Positions 9,016-17,189 of a stretch of DNA of 43,513 bases are shown piece after piece. Origin of the DNA: Rhizobacter sp. (GTDB taxonomy: Bacteria; Pseudomonadota; Gammaproteobacteria; Burkholderiales; Burkholderiaceae_C). The stretch covers positions 1 through 43,513 of the forward strand of contig JANXZA010000109.1 in the NCBI GenBank assembly GCA_025355745.1, given 5' to 3'. Both the position numbers and the translations under genes were made by a program. A model generated the notes under the pieces. The model did no database searches. It was not told the origin of the DNA and saw only the letters and a list, made by a program, of their open reading frames with translations. Position 1 is the stretch's first letter. Every line of letters starts with the position of its first letter.

Positions 9016-9076
9016 TGCGTAGCGGAGGCTGCGCCCCAGAATGCCGTGTGACCGGACTTCAACGAGATGAGATGTC

Positions 9077-9625
9077 ATGAACCCCCTGCGTTCACCCATG
9101 TCTTGCGTCGCACGGGGCTGGGCGGTCAGCCTGGCCGCCGGGTTCGTCGCGCTCATCGTGCCGCCGCTGCACGCTCAGCCGCGCGCCGAGCCGCCGCCGG
9201 GTGACTACCGCGTGATCGACGGCAAGGTCGACCTCGGCACGTACACCGGTTGGCGGCTGTTTCACACCACGTGCTATGGCTGCCACGGCGTGGACGCGCT
9301 GGGCACCGACGTGGCCCCCAACCTGGTGGAGCGCGTGAAGACGATGACGCCGCGCGCGTTCGTGGGCAAGGTGTTGACGAGCTACCGCATCACGCTGCCG
9401 GCGAGCGAGACCAACACCGAAGACCGCAGCAGCGCGCGCGAGGCCATGATCGATGAAGTGATGCGCCAGGAACGCGGCGCGCGCGGCGCGGTCATCATGC
9501 CGGCCTGGGAGGGTGACTCGAAGGTCCGCCCGCATGTGCTCGACCTGTTCGCCTACCTTTCGGCGCGCGCCGACGGCAAGCTCGGGCCGGGCCGGCCGGT
9601 GCTGATGGTCGAGAGCCAGCGTTGA
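9077..9625 (+). CDS. Periplasmic c-type cytochrome
   Basis: 182 residues with an N-terminal signal peptide (hydrophobic core about 13-30, probable cleavage after LHA at 33) and a single heme motif CYGCH at 66-70. M141 in AVIMPAWEG is the likely sixth heme ligand. It is an export-dependent electron carrier; the partner is not visible. The spacing between CxxCH and Met, and the long NTEDRSSAREAM insert, are typical of cytochrome cL-like or cbb3-associated small cytochromes, but I cannot assign a subtype. It is divergent from the APH/P-loop gene, with its own FNR-like site. Confidence 0.85.
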   Translation: MNPLRSPMSCVARGWAVSLAAGFVALIVPPLHAQPRAEPPPGDYRVIDGKVDLGTYTGWRLFHTTCYGCHGVDALGTDVAPNLVERVKTMTPRAFVGKVLTSYRITLPASETNTEDRSSAREAMIDEVMRQERGARGAVIMPAWEGDSKVRPHVLDLFAYLSARADGKLGPGRPVLMVESQR

Positions 9626-9690
9626 GCGTTGAGCGGCGGCGCACCAGCGGTTGTGTGGCACCGGCAAGAGCGCCGCCGAGGCGCCGAAGT

Positions 9691-9704
9691 TTGATCCACA
9701 TCAC
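9691..9704 (+). promoter_or_regulatory. FNR-type promoter ahead of the DUF2892/AhpD/ArsA-like genes
   Basis: TTGATCCACATCAC matches 9 of 10 specified positions of TTGAT-N4-ATCAA. CATGAT at 9727-9732 is a fair -10 hexamer exactly where class II spacing predicts it, giving a start near 9739, 17 bases before the ATG at 9756. Confidence 0.6.
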
Positions 9705-9755
9705 GTGCCGAACCCGCTGACCTGTTCATGATGGGCATGTCTCCTGGAGATCGAC

Positions 9756-9962
9756 ATGAACCACAACGTTGGAACCACCGACCGGATCGTCCGGATCGTC
9801 GCCGGTCTGGCACTGATCGGCGCGAGTCTGCTCGGCTACATCGGCGCCTGGGGCTGGATCGGCCTGGTGCCTATCGCGACCGGGGTGTTCCGGTTTTGTC
9901 CTGCCTACCTGCCCTTCGGCCTGAGCACCTGTTCGCCGAGCGCGGGCAAGCTGAACCCATAG
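9756..9962 (+). CDS. DUF2892 (YgaP-like transmembrane) protein
   Basis: 68 residues with two hydrophobic helices (about 12-28 and 30-45) and the family pattern N-x-G-x-x-DR-x-x-R-x-x-x-G followed by G-x-x-x-x-CPAY-x-x-x-G-x-x-TC. Family members are small inner-membrane proteins or membrane anchors of rhodanese proteins; the function of the stand-alone form is unknown. A TGGAGA Shine-Dalgarno precedes the ATG. It is the first gene of a plus-strand run to the VIT-family gene. Confidence 0.88.
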   Translation: MNHNVGTTDRIVRIVAGLALIGASLLGYIGAWGWIGLVPIATGVFRFCPAYLPFGLSTCSPSAGKLNP

Positions 9963-9978
9963 CCAGTCGGAGGCCCGC

Positions 9979-10356
9979 ATGGCGAATGAATCAGGCAGCT
10001 ATCGCGAGTTGACGCAAGGCGTGTCGGCCCGCCTGGCCACCTTGCGGGCCAGCACGCCAGACGTGATGAAGAGTGTGGCTGAACTCGGCCGAACCGCCAT
10101 GGCCGACGGGGTGCTCGGCAGGAAAACCAAGGAGCTGATCGCCCTCGCCCTTGGCGTTGCGTCGAGGTGCGATCCGTGCATCGGCTACCACGCGCAGGCC
10201 CTCGTCAAGCTGGGTGCGTCGAGACAGGAGCTGGACGAGACGCTCGGCGTTGCGGTGTACATGGGCGGCGGCCCGTCGCTGATGTACGCGGCCAGTGCGA
10301 TTGCGGCGTTCGCTGAGTTTTCGGCTGCGGCGCCGGTCGAGCGCAGCGTCGTTTGA
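9979..10356 (+). CDS. Carboxymuconolactone decarboxylase/AhpD-family protein
   Basis: 125 residues, all in one CMD/AhpD-like helical domain. The redox motif C64-D-P-C67-x-x-x-H71 (CDPCIGYH) is intact and followed by the family's LGAS-x-x-EL-x-ET. This supports a thiol-dependent peroxidase-type role rather than lactone decarboxylation. The substrate is unknown. It begins 16 bases after the DUF2892 gene, with a GGAGG-like Shine-Dalgarno. Confidence 0.88.
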   Translation: MANESGSYRELTQGVSARLATLRASTPDVMKSVAELGRTAMADGVLGRKTKELIALALGVASRCDPCIGYHAQALVKLGASRQELDETLGVAVYMGGGPSLMYAASAIAAFAEFSAAAPVERSVV

Positions 10357-10383
10357 GGTTCACCCATCGACCGGAGACCTTTG

Positions 10384-10533
10384 ATGAACGCCTTGAGAAC
10401 CGCAGCAACCGGCGGCATGGACCGGCTGGCCGCCGAGCACCAGCCTCAGGTCGCCGAGCAACCCAAGGCTGGAAAGGTGGCGACCAAGCCGCGTGCAGCA
10501 GCTTCACCCACGCGCGCTGCGACACGCACGTAG
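10384..10533 (+). CDS. Small basic hypothetical protein
   Basis: 49 residues (MNALRTAATGGMDRLAAEH) ending in an Ala/Thr/Arg-rich tail. A GGAGA Shine-Dalgarno lies about 8 bases before the ATG. Its TAG stop overlaps a GTG (TAGTG) that is in frame with the ArsA-like gene, which suggests translational coupling. I recognise no family; the position resembles that of ArsD before ArsA, but the sequence does not look like ArsD. It could simply be a leader ORF. Confidence 0.45.
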   Translation: MNALRTAATGGMDRLAAEHQPQVAEQPKAGKVATKPRAAASPTRAATRT

Positions 10534-12206
10534 TGGTGGGCAGTGCACGCTTGCCGGGCTTCTTGATCCCACCGACACGGTATCTGTTCTTCACCCGCAA
10601 AGGCGGCGTTGGCAAGACCTCGGTGTCGACCGCCGCAGCGCTGACCTTGGCCGATGCCGGCCAGAAGGTCTTGCTGGTCAGCACGGATGCCGCGTCGAAC
10701 CTGGATGAAATGCTGGGCATCGAACTTCGCAACACGCCCACCGCGGTGACCCGAGCGCCCGGTCTGTGGGTTCTGAACATCGACCCCGACACGGCGGCCG
10801 AGTCCTACCGGCAGCGCGTGCTGGCGCAACTGGACCTGGCCGCCAGCGACACCGAGCGCGCCACCGTGCGCGAACAGTTGTCCGGCGCCTGCACCACGGA
10901 GATCGCCTCGTTCGACGAGTTCGCGTCGCTCCTGTCCGACGCCGCACCCGGCTTCGATCACATCGTCTTCGACACCGCGCCGACCGGGCACACCCTGCGC
11001 CTGCTGAGTCTGCCGAAGGCGTGGAGCGGGTTCCTCCAGGGCAACGATCGCGGCGCGTCGTGTCTCGGTCCGCACGCGGGCCTGATGATGCAGGAGGCGC
11101 GCTTCAAGGCCGCGCTCGATGCCTTGAGCGACCCGCGCCAGACCACCGTGATTCTGGTGACCCGGCCCGACAAGGGCGCCCTGGACGAAGCGGCGCGCAC
11201 TTCAGAGGAATTGCGTGCGCTGGGTTTGCAGAACCAGCGCCTGGTGGTGAACGGCGAGTTCCGTGCCACCGACCGCAGCGACGCGGTGGCCTGCGCCATC
11301 GAGGCCCTGGGGCAGCAGGCGCTCGCGGAGTTGCCAAGGTCGCTGCGCGACTTGCCACAAGACGGGGTGCCGCTGGGGGCCTTCGGCACGGTGGGCTTGC
11401 CTGCCTTGCGTGCGCTGTTGGGAGCCGAAGCAGACGCCATCGCATCGGTCAAGGCGGTGCTTGTCGAACCCATCGAGCACTTTGCAGGACTGGCCGCGCT
11501 GGCCGACGAACTGGCCGCCCGCGAGCACGGCCTGATCATGGTGATGGGCAAAGGCGGCGTCGGCAAGACCACGGTGGCGGTGGCCCTGGCGCTCGGGTTG
11601 ATCGAGCGGGGCAAGACCGTGCACCTGAGCACCACCGATCCCGCAGCCCACCTGGTCGGCACGCTGAGGGCTGAGGTGCCGGGCCTGCGGGTCGACCGCA
11701 TCGACCCGAAGGTCGAGACGCAGCGCTACACCGCACCGACCGGGCACTCGTTGCTGCTGATGGACGCCACCGGCGCCTGCCACCGGCAAATGATGCGCGA
11801 GTTCGACGGGCGGGGAGCCGGCCGCGTCGTCACGCCACCGATGCGGCTGCGCGCTGCCGAGTACACCCGCATCATTCTGGTCGCGCTGCCGGAAGTGACG
11901 CCGGTTTCGCAGGCCGCTGCGTTGCAGGACGACCTGCGTCGTGCCGGCATCGAGCCCTGCGCCTGGGTGCTTAACAAGAGCGTGCTGGCGGCCGGCACCC
12001 ACGACCCGCTGCTGGCGGCCCGGCTGGCCGGTGAGCGCAAGCAGATGGCCCGCATGTCCGGCGGGTTGGCACGGCGTCTCTTCACCGTCCCCTGGCTGAC
12101 CCGCCCGCCGATCGGGTTCGTCGAACTGTCCCGGCTGGTCAGGCGTGAGCAGTTGTCCGATGCCATGAGTTCCAAGGATGCCGATGCCTCGCACGACCCA
12201 CGCTGA
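10533..12206 (+). CDS. arsA: ArsA-like anion-transporting ATPase, second half internally deleted
   Basis: 557 residues from a GTG at 10533 (overlapping the previous stop; GTG 10536 or TTG 10551 are alternatives). It keeps the two-halves layout of bacterial ArsA. Half A1 has a P-loop written RKGGVGKTS (first Gly replaced by Arg), STDAASN, SGACTTEIASFDEF and DTAPTGHT, plus GASCLGP; these hold the equivalents of E. coli Cys113 and Cys172. Half A2 has an intact GKGGVGKTT, but RIDPKVETQRYT runs directly into APTGHSLLLMDATGA, skipping about 50 residues that in ArsA contain the third metal Cys and the switch Asp of DTAPTG. No arsB, arsC or arsR is nearby, so arsenite export is doubtful. Confidence 0.85.
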   Translation: MVGSARLPGFLIPPTRYLFFTRKGGVGKTSVSTAAALTLADAGQKVLLVSTDAASNLDEMLGIELRNTPTAVTRAPGLWVLNIDPDTAAESYRQRVLAQLDLAASDTERATVREQLSGACTTEIASFDEFASLLSDAAPGFDHIVFDTAPTGHTLRLLSLPKAWSGFLQGNDRGASCLGPHAGLMMQEARFKAALDALSDPRQTTVILVTRPDKGALDEAARTSEELRALGLQNQRLVVNGEFRATDRSDAVACAIEALGQQALAELPRSLRDLPQDGVPLGAFGTVGLPALRALLGAEADAIASVKAVLVEPIEHFAGLAALADELAAREHGLIMVMGKGGVGKTTVAVALALGLIERGKTVHLSTTDPAAHLVGTLRAEVPGLRVDRIDPKVETQRYTAPTGHSLLLMDATGACHRQMMREFDGRGAGRVVTPPMRLRAAEYTRIILVALPEVTPVSQAAALQDDLRRAGIEPCAWVLNKSVLAAGTHDPLLAARLAGERKQMARMSGGLARRLFTVPWLTRPPIGFVELSRLVRREQLSDAMSSKDADASHDPR

Positions 12207-12894
12207 ACGCCATCGCACCGAGCGCATCGGCTGGCTGCGCGCCGCCGTGCTCGGCGCCAACGACGGCATCGTGTCGACGGCCAGCCTGGTGGTCGGCGTG
12301 GCCGCTGCCGGCGCCAGCCAGCACACCATCCTGGTAACCGGTGTGGCCGGGCTGGTCGCGGGGGCGATGTCGATGGCGGCCGGTGAGTACGTGTCGGTTC
12401 ATTCGCAGGCCGACACCGAACAGGCCGACCTGTCGCGCGAGCAGCTGGAGCTGCAAACCAGCCCCGCCGCAGAACAACGTGAACTCGCCGCCATCTACGC
12501 CGCGCGCGGGCTCGAACCCGACCTGGCGCAGCAAGTGGCTGCGCAGTTGATGGCACACGACGCGCTCGGTGCCCATGCCCGCGATGAGCTCGGCATCTCC
12601 AGCGCCACCCGTGCGCGGCCGGTGCAGGCGGCGTTGGCATCGGCCGCGAGCTTCGCCGTCGGTGCCGCGTTGCCACTGGCCGTGACGGCACTTGCGCACC
12701 TGCTGATGCCCGCGCCCAGCCTGATCGCCGCAGTCTCGGTGACATCGCTCGCGTTCCTCGCCGGGCTGGGTTTCGTCTCGGCGCGTGCCGGCGGCGCCAG
12801 CGTGCTGGTGGGTGCATGGCGTGTCACGTTCTGGGGTGCGCTGGCGATGGCGATCACCGCTGGCGTGGGCGCGCTGTTCGGCGCCGTCGCGTAA
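12184..12894 (+). CDS. VIT1/CCC1-family transporter (iron/manganese)
   Basis: About 236 residues. The N-terminal part reads LRAAVLGANDGIVSTASLVVGVAAAG and then GLVAGAMSMAAGEYVSVHSQ-D-E, the hallmark of the VIT/CCC1 family, followed by a cytosolic helical stretch with E/D residues and three C-terminal membrane helices. Members move Fe2+ or Mn2+ out of the cytoplasm or into stores. The ATG at 12184 has AAGG six bases upstream and is preferred over 12178. It overlaps the ArsA-like gene by about 23 bases, so it is the last gene of that unit. Confidence 0.88.
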   Translation: MPRTTHAERHRTERIGWLRAAVLGANDGIVSTASLVVGVAAAGASQHTILVTGVAGLVAGAMSMAAGEYVSVHSQADTEQADLSREQLELQTSPAAEQRELAAIYAARGLEPDLAQQVAAQLMAHDALGAHARDELGISSATRARPVQAALASAASFAVGAALPLAVTALAHLLMPAPSLIAAVSVTSLAFLAGLGFVSARAGGASVLVGAWRVTFWGALAMAITAGVGALFGAVA

Positions 12895-12900
12895 TGGAAC

Positions 12901-12951
12901 GTCAGATTTTTGTACTGTCAGGTCTTTACACCGTCAGACTCATGGAGTCAG
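12901..12951. repeat. Four GTCAG direct repeats before the nitroreductase gene
   Basis: GTCAG occurs at 12901, 12917, 12933 and 12947, with spacings 16, 16 and 14. The first two intervals share the skeleton GTCAG-x-T-x-TTT. They fill nearly all of the 58-base gap between the VIT gene and the nitroreductase ATG, so they probably act in regulation of the latter. No FNR-like site is present here. Confidence 0.6.
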
Positions 12952-12952
12952 C

Positions 12953-14062
12953 ATGACCACCATCACGCGCCGGCAATTCGTCGCTTCGGCACCGGTCGTT
13001 CTCGGTGGCGCGTCGATCCTGTCGGCCTGCTCGAACGGCACCGGGCCTGAAGACTACGAGGCCGTCGCAGCCCGTACCTGGCGCTCGGGTTCGCTGGCCG
13101 GCCTTGAAGGCGCAGCGCTTGGCCAGGAGCTGGTGCGCTGCGCCACACTGGCACCGTCGAGCCACAACACCCAGTGCTGGAAGTTCGCCGTCGAAGACAA
13201 GGCGATCACGATCCTGCCCGACCTGTCGCGGCGCTGCCCGGCGGTCGATCCGGACGACCACCACCTGTTCGTCTCGCTCGGCTGCGCCACCGAGAACCTG
13301 GTGCAAGCGGCACTGGCGCACGGGCGCGCCGCCACGGTCGGCTTCGATGCGGCGCGCGATGCCGTTTACGTGGCGCTCGAACCCAGCCGAGCCCAGACGT
13401 CACCGTTGTTCCAGGCGATTGCCGCACGCCAATGCACGCGCGGCGACTACGACGCCAAGCCGCTGACAACGGCTGAGCTCGGCCAGCTCGAACGGGCCGG
13501 CACCTCCGACCGCGTGCGCGTGTTGTTGCTGACCGAACGCAGCGCGATGGAGCGGGTGCTCGACCACGTGGTTCAGGGCAACAGCGCGCAAATGGCCGAC
13601 CCGGCGTTCGTGAAGGAACTCAAGGCCTGGATCCGTTTCAACGGTGCCGCCGCAGTGCGCGCCGGCGACGGGCTGTACAGCGGGTCTTCCGGCAACCCGT
13701 CGATCCCGTCATGGATCGGCGACTTGGCGTTTGGATGGTTCTTCACACCCAAAAGCGAGAATGAAAAATACGTTCGCCAGGTGCGCAGTTCGGCCGGCAT
13801 CGCGGTGTTCGTCGGCCAGGCTGGCGACAAGGCGCACTGGGTCGAGGTGGGCCGCTGCTACGAGCGTTTCGCGCTGCAAGCCACTGCGCTGGGCATTCGC
13901 AATGCGATGCTGAACCAAGCGGTTGAAGTGGCGTCGGTGCGGCCGCAGTTCGCAGCTGCCATCGGCCTGGGCGGGCAGCGCCCGGACCTGGTCGTTCGCT
14001 TCGGTCGCGGGCCGGCCATGCCGGCTTCGCTGCGCCGGCCGGTTCAGGCCGTGCTGGTCTGA
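12953..14062 (+). CDS. Tat-exported nitroreductase-family protein (Acg-like)
   Basis: 369 residues. The N-terminus MTTITRRQFVASA carries a twin-arginine motif and a lipobox ending LSAC at residue 26, so it is probably exported folded with FMN and lipid-anchored. The body contains the nitroreductase signature LAPSSHNTQCWKF and the split, long form typical of mycobacterial Acg (Rv2032) relatives, which bind but may sequester flavin rather than reduce nitro groups. Start chosen at the first ATG with the Tat motif. A GTCAG repeat array replaces a normal leader. Confidence 0.85.
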   Translation: MTTITRRQFVASAPVVLGGASILSACSNGTGPEDYEAVAARTWRSGSLAGLEGAALGQELVRCATLAPSSHNTQCWKFAVEDKAITILPDLSRRCPAVDPDDHHLFVSLGCATENLVQAALAHGRAATVGFDAARDAVYVALEPSRAQTSPLFQAIAARQCTRGDYDAKPLTTAELGQLERAGTSDRVRVLLLTERSAMERVLDHVVQGNSAQMADPAFVKELKAWIRFNGAAAVRAGDGLYSGSSGNPSIPSWIGDLAFGWFFTPKSENEKYVRQVRSSAGIAVFVGQAGDKAHWVEVGRCYERFALQATALGIRNAMLNQAVEVASVRPQFAAAIGLGGQRPDLVVRFGRGPAMPASLRRPVQAVLV

Positions 14063-14163
14063 ACCGATACGGGCCCATCGTGATGCTGCGCCGCATCGCC
14101 GCGCCTTCACATCGACCAGGGCAAGGCTCGCGGCAAAGCTGATACGCTGCGCACGCTCGCGGC

Positions 14164-14961
14164 ATGCCGCTGCGTTCATCTGTGCTGTCCCGAGTGAACC
14201 CTGCCCTCCATATCGCCGTCCTCGACGATGAAGTCGACATCACGCAGTTGCTCGCCGGCTACCTGCGCGGCCATGGCTATCGCGTCACGCCGGTGCATGA
14301 CGGCCGGTCACTGATGGCACTGATGCGCACCGATCCGCCGGTGCTCGTGCTGCTCGACCTGGGGCTGCCGGGCGAAGACGGATTCCTGATCGCACGCCAG
14401 TTGCGCGAGCACTGGCGTTGCGGCCTGGTCATCGTGACCGGGCGTGGCGATGCGGTCGACAAGGTCGTGGGCCTTGAGGTGGGCGCAGACGACTACGTGA
14501 CCAAGCCGTTCGACCTGCGTGAATTGCTCGCCCGCATCAAGGCCGTGCTGCGCCGGCTCGCGCCCGACGACATGCCGCCGCAGGTCGGGCAGACGCTGCC
14601 ATCGCACGCCGGGCCTGCATTCCACGCACCAGCCACCCCGCGCGAAACCCTGCGCTTCGCGGGCTGGGAACTCGACACGGCGGCGCGCAGCCTGATGAAC
14701 CCGCAAGGCGCTGAAGTCGCGCTGACGAGCGGCGAGTTTGCGCTGCTGTGTGCCTTCGCCCAGCACGCCGGCCGGGTCTTGTCGCGCGACTTCCTGCTCG
14801 AACAGACGCGTGGCCGCGAGGCCGGCCCCTTCGACCGCACGATCGATGTGCAGGTCGGCCGCTTGCGCAAGAAGCTGGAGGCCGACGCCGAAGACCCGAA
14901 GATCATCAAGTCCGTGCGCGGCGCCGGCTACATCATGGTGCCGCCGGTCGGCACCGCCTGA
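14164..14961 (+). CDS. OmpR-family response regulator
   Basis: 265 residues: receiver domain with acidic pair D21/D22, phosphoacceptor D65 in LVLLDLGLPGEDG, T92 and K114 (VTKPF), a Pro-rich linker, then a winged-helix output domain (about 165-260) ending VRGAGYIMVPP. The ATG at 14164 is listed; a GTG at 14194 would remove ten residues of little homology and may be the true start. It lies 1 base before the hybrid kinase gene, so the two form an operon. It is closest to TorR/OmpR regulators; targets unknown. Confidence 0.9.
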   Translation: MPLRSSVLSRVNPALHIAVLDDEVDITQLLAGYLRGHGYRVTPVHDGRSLMALMRTDPPVLVLLDLGLPGEDGFLIARQLREHWRCGLVIVTGRGDAVDKVVGLEVGADDYVTKPFDLRELLARIKAVLRRLAPDDMPPQVGQTLPSHAGPAFHAPATPRETLRFAGWELDTAARSLMNPQGAEVALTSGEFALLCAFAQHAGRVLSRDFLLEQTRGREAGPFDRTIDVQVGRLRKKLEADAEDPKIIKSVRGAGYIMVPPVGTA

Positions 14962-14962
14962 G

Positions 14963-17116
14963 ATGCCAAGCCCCGGCACTGGTCGGCGGCGGCCCGCACG
15001 CGGCCCGCAACCGCAGCCTCAACCGCAGCCTCAGGCGCCCGTTCCGGCGGCGCCGCTGCCACCGGGCATCGACGAATACGCAGTCTTCCGAACCCTGTTC
15101 GCCGCCTATCCGGATGCCTTGATCGTGGCCGATGCACGCGGCACGATCGTGCTGGCGAACCCGGCTGCGGCCGGCCTGCTTGGCTACAGCATTGCCGAGC
15201 TGGTCGGGCTGAACGTCGACGTGCTGGTGCCCGACGCGATCCGCCCGCGCCATGCGGCCTACCGCAGTGCCTACGCCCACCAGCCGAAACCCCGGCCAAT
15301 GGGCACCGGCATGGAACTCGTGGCAAAGCGCCGCGATGGCTCCGAGGTGATGGTCGAGATCGCGCTCAGCCCACTGCAAAGCCATGGCCTGCCGCTGGTG
15401 GTGGCGGCGATTCGCGGCATCGGAGCCTACCCGCGCGTCCGGCAGGCCTTGCAACGCGCCCGCTACGGCGAGCATCTGGCGCAACTCGGCCGCCTCGCGG
15501 TCGACTCGCGCGACCCGCAGGTGCTGCTCGACCGCGTGCCGGCCATCGCGGCCGAGGCGCTGGAGGTCGGCGTCTCGATGGTGTTCCTGCTCGAAGCCGA
15601 CCGCCTGCATTTCCGAGTCGCCAGCGGTGTCGGCCAGGTCGGCGGCGAAACCTTGGGCAGCCTGATCACAAACCGGCCGGACACGCCCCAGGGGTTCGTG
15701 CTGGCCGAGGGCCGGCCGGTCGTCGTTGACGACTACCGCACCGAGCGGCGCTTCCTGGTTCCGCCGGCTTATCTCGCGGCCGGCCTGGCCAGCGGTCTGG
15801 CGGTGCCGCTGACCGACCGGGGCAGGATCATCGGCGCCCTGACGGTGCGCTCACACGAAGCCGGCCGCTTCGGCGACGATGAGCGCCGGTTCCTCGAGTC
15901 GCTGTCGAACCTGCTCGCGACGAGCCTGCAGCGGGCCGAGTCCGAAGCGGCGTTGAACCATGCGCAGCGGCTCGAAAGCGTGGGCCAGTTGACGGGCGGC
16001 ATCGCCCACGATTTCAACAACCTGCTGACCATCATCCAGGGCAATCTGCAGGTGCTTGAAGAACTGCCGGCGCTGGCCGACGATGCGTGGGGCCAGCACC
16101 TTGTCGACGCCGCCACGCGCGCCACCAAACGCGGCGCCGAACTCACCGGCAAGCTGCTCGCCTTTTCACGCCGACAGGTGCTGCAGCCGAACCCGGTGGA
16201 TGTGGACGTGCTGCTGAACTCGCTGGCCGACATGCTGCGCCGGACGCTGGACCAGCGCATCCGCATCGATGTCGAAGTGGCGCCGGCGTGCCCGCCGGTG
16301 CTGGCCGATCCGGGGCAGCTCGAATCCGCCTTGCTCAACATCGCCATCAATGCCCGCGACGCCATGCCCGACGGCGGCACGCTGCGTTTTCGCGCCGACC
16401 CGTGCAGCGCGCTGCCGGCCGAGATTCGCAATGAACCCGATGCGCCCCGGGCGGCGGGCGAACTCCGTGAAGGCTTCGTGGCGATCTCGATTGCCGACAC
16501 CGGCGCGGGCATGCCCGACGAAGTCAAGGAGCGCGCGTTCGAGCCGTTCTTCACGACCAAGGAGGCGGGCCGCGGCACCGGCCTCGGCTTGAGCACGGTG
16601 TACGGATTCGTCAAACAATCGCACGGCGCGGTGGTCATCGAAAGCGCGCCTGGCGCCGGCACGACGCTGACGCTGTTCATTCCGCAGCACCGTGCCGCCA
16701 ACGCACCGGTGCACGAAGCCGCAAGCGCCAGCGATGCCGTGCCGATGGGGCTGAACGTGCTGCTGGTCGAGGACGAAACCGAGGTGCGCGCCATCGCGCA
16801 ACATTTCCTTGGCACGCTGGGCTGCCGGGTCAGCGAGGCTGCCAGCGCCGAGCAGGCCCTGCTGGCCCTCGGGCCGGACGCTGGCTTCGATTTGCTGATC
16901 ACCGACATCGCACTCGGCGCCGGCATGCGCGGCACCCAACTGGCAGCGCAGGCACAGCAGCGATTCCCGGCGATGGCCGTGCTGTTGATGTCGGGCTTCT
17001 CTGCCGAACTGCTCGATGCCGACCGGGATTCACCGCCAGCCTGGGAGTTGCTGCGCAAGCCCTACTCCCGCGATGAACTCGCGCGCGCCATCGCGCGCGT
17101 CGTTGCGCTGCGGTAG
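14963..17116 (+). CDS. PAS-GAF hybrid sensor histidine kinase with receiver domain
   Basis: 717 residues from the ATG that follows the response-regulator stop by one base. A QP-repeat linker opens the protein, then PAS (about 35-155), GAF (about 165-325), dimerization/phosphoacceptor with H349 in [12 protein letters not shown], HATPase (N, G1 and G2 boxes; DTGAGMP and GTGLGLS) and a C-terminal receiver with D648 in [11 protein letters not shown]. There is no transmembrane segment, so it senses a cytosolic signal. Its own receiver plus the separate OmpR regulator imply a branched or phosphatase-like relay. The signal is unknown. Confidence 0.9.
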   Translation: MPSPGTGRRRPARGPQPQPQPQPQAPVPAAPLPPGIDEYAVFRTLFAAYPDALIVADARGTIVLANPAAAGLLGYSIAELVGLNVDVLVPDAIRPRHAAYRSAYAHQPKPRPMGTGMELVAKRRDGSEVMVEIALSPLQSHGLPLVVAAIRGIGAYPRVRQALQRARYGEHLAQLGRLAVDSRDPQVLLDRVPAIAAEALEVGVSMVFLLEADRLHFRVASGVGQVGGETLGSLITNRPDTPQGFVLAEGRPVVVDDYRTERRFLVPPAYLAAGLASGLAVPLTDRGRIIGALTVRSHEAGRFGDDERRFLESLSNLLATSLQRAESEAALNHAQRLESVGQLTGGIAHDFNNLLTIIQGNLQVLEELPALADDAWGQHLVDAATRATKRGAELTGKLLAFSRRQVLQPNPVDVDVLLNSLADMLRRTLDQRIRIDVEVAPACPPVLADPGQLESALLNIAINARDAMPDGGTLRFRADPCSALPAEIRNEPDAPRAAGELREGFVAISIADTGAGMPDEVKERAFEPFFTTKEAGRGTGLGLSTVYGFVKQSHGAVVIESAPGAGTTLTLFIPQHRAANAPVHEAASASDAVPMGLNVLLVEDETEVRAIAQHFLGTLGCRVSEAASAEQALLALGPDAGFDLLITDIALGAGMRGTQLAAQAQQRFPAMAVLLMSGFSAELLDADRDSPPAWELLRKPYSRDELARAIARVVALR

Positions 17117-17189
17117 CCCAACGGCCGCAAGGCCCCACAGCCCGACAGCCCATCGCCCTATGGCCCGATCGCGGCCAACCCGGCGCGAG

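Noticed and set aside
10353-10532. N-terminal extension of the ArsA-like protein (start at 10353)
   Set aside because: It overlaps the AhpD-like stop and the 49-residue ORF, is Arg-rich and has no match to ArsA, which normally starts close to its P-loop.
12901-12951. GTCAG repeats as a CRISPR or replication iteron array
   Set aside because: Five-base repeats in a 50-base promoter gap, with no cas or rep genes; regulation is more likely.
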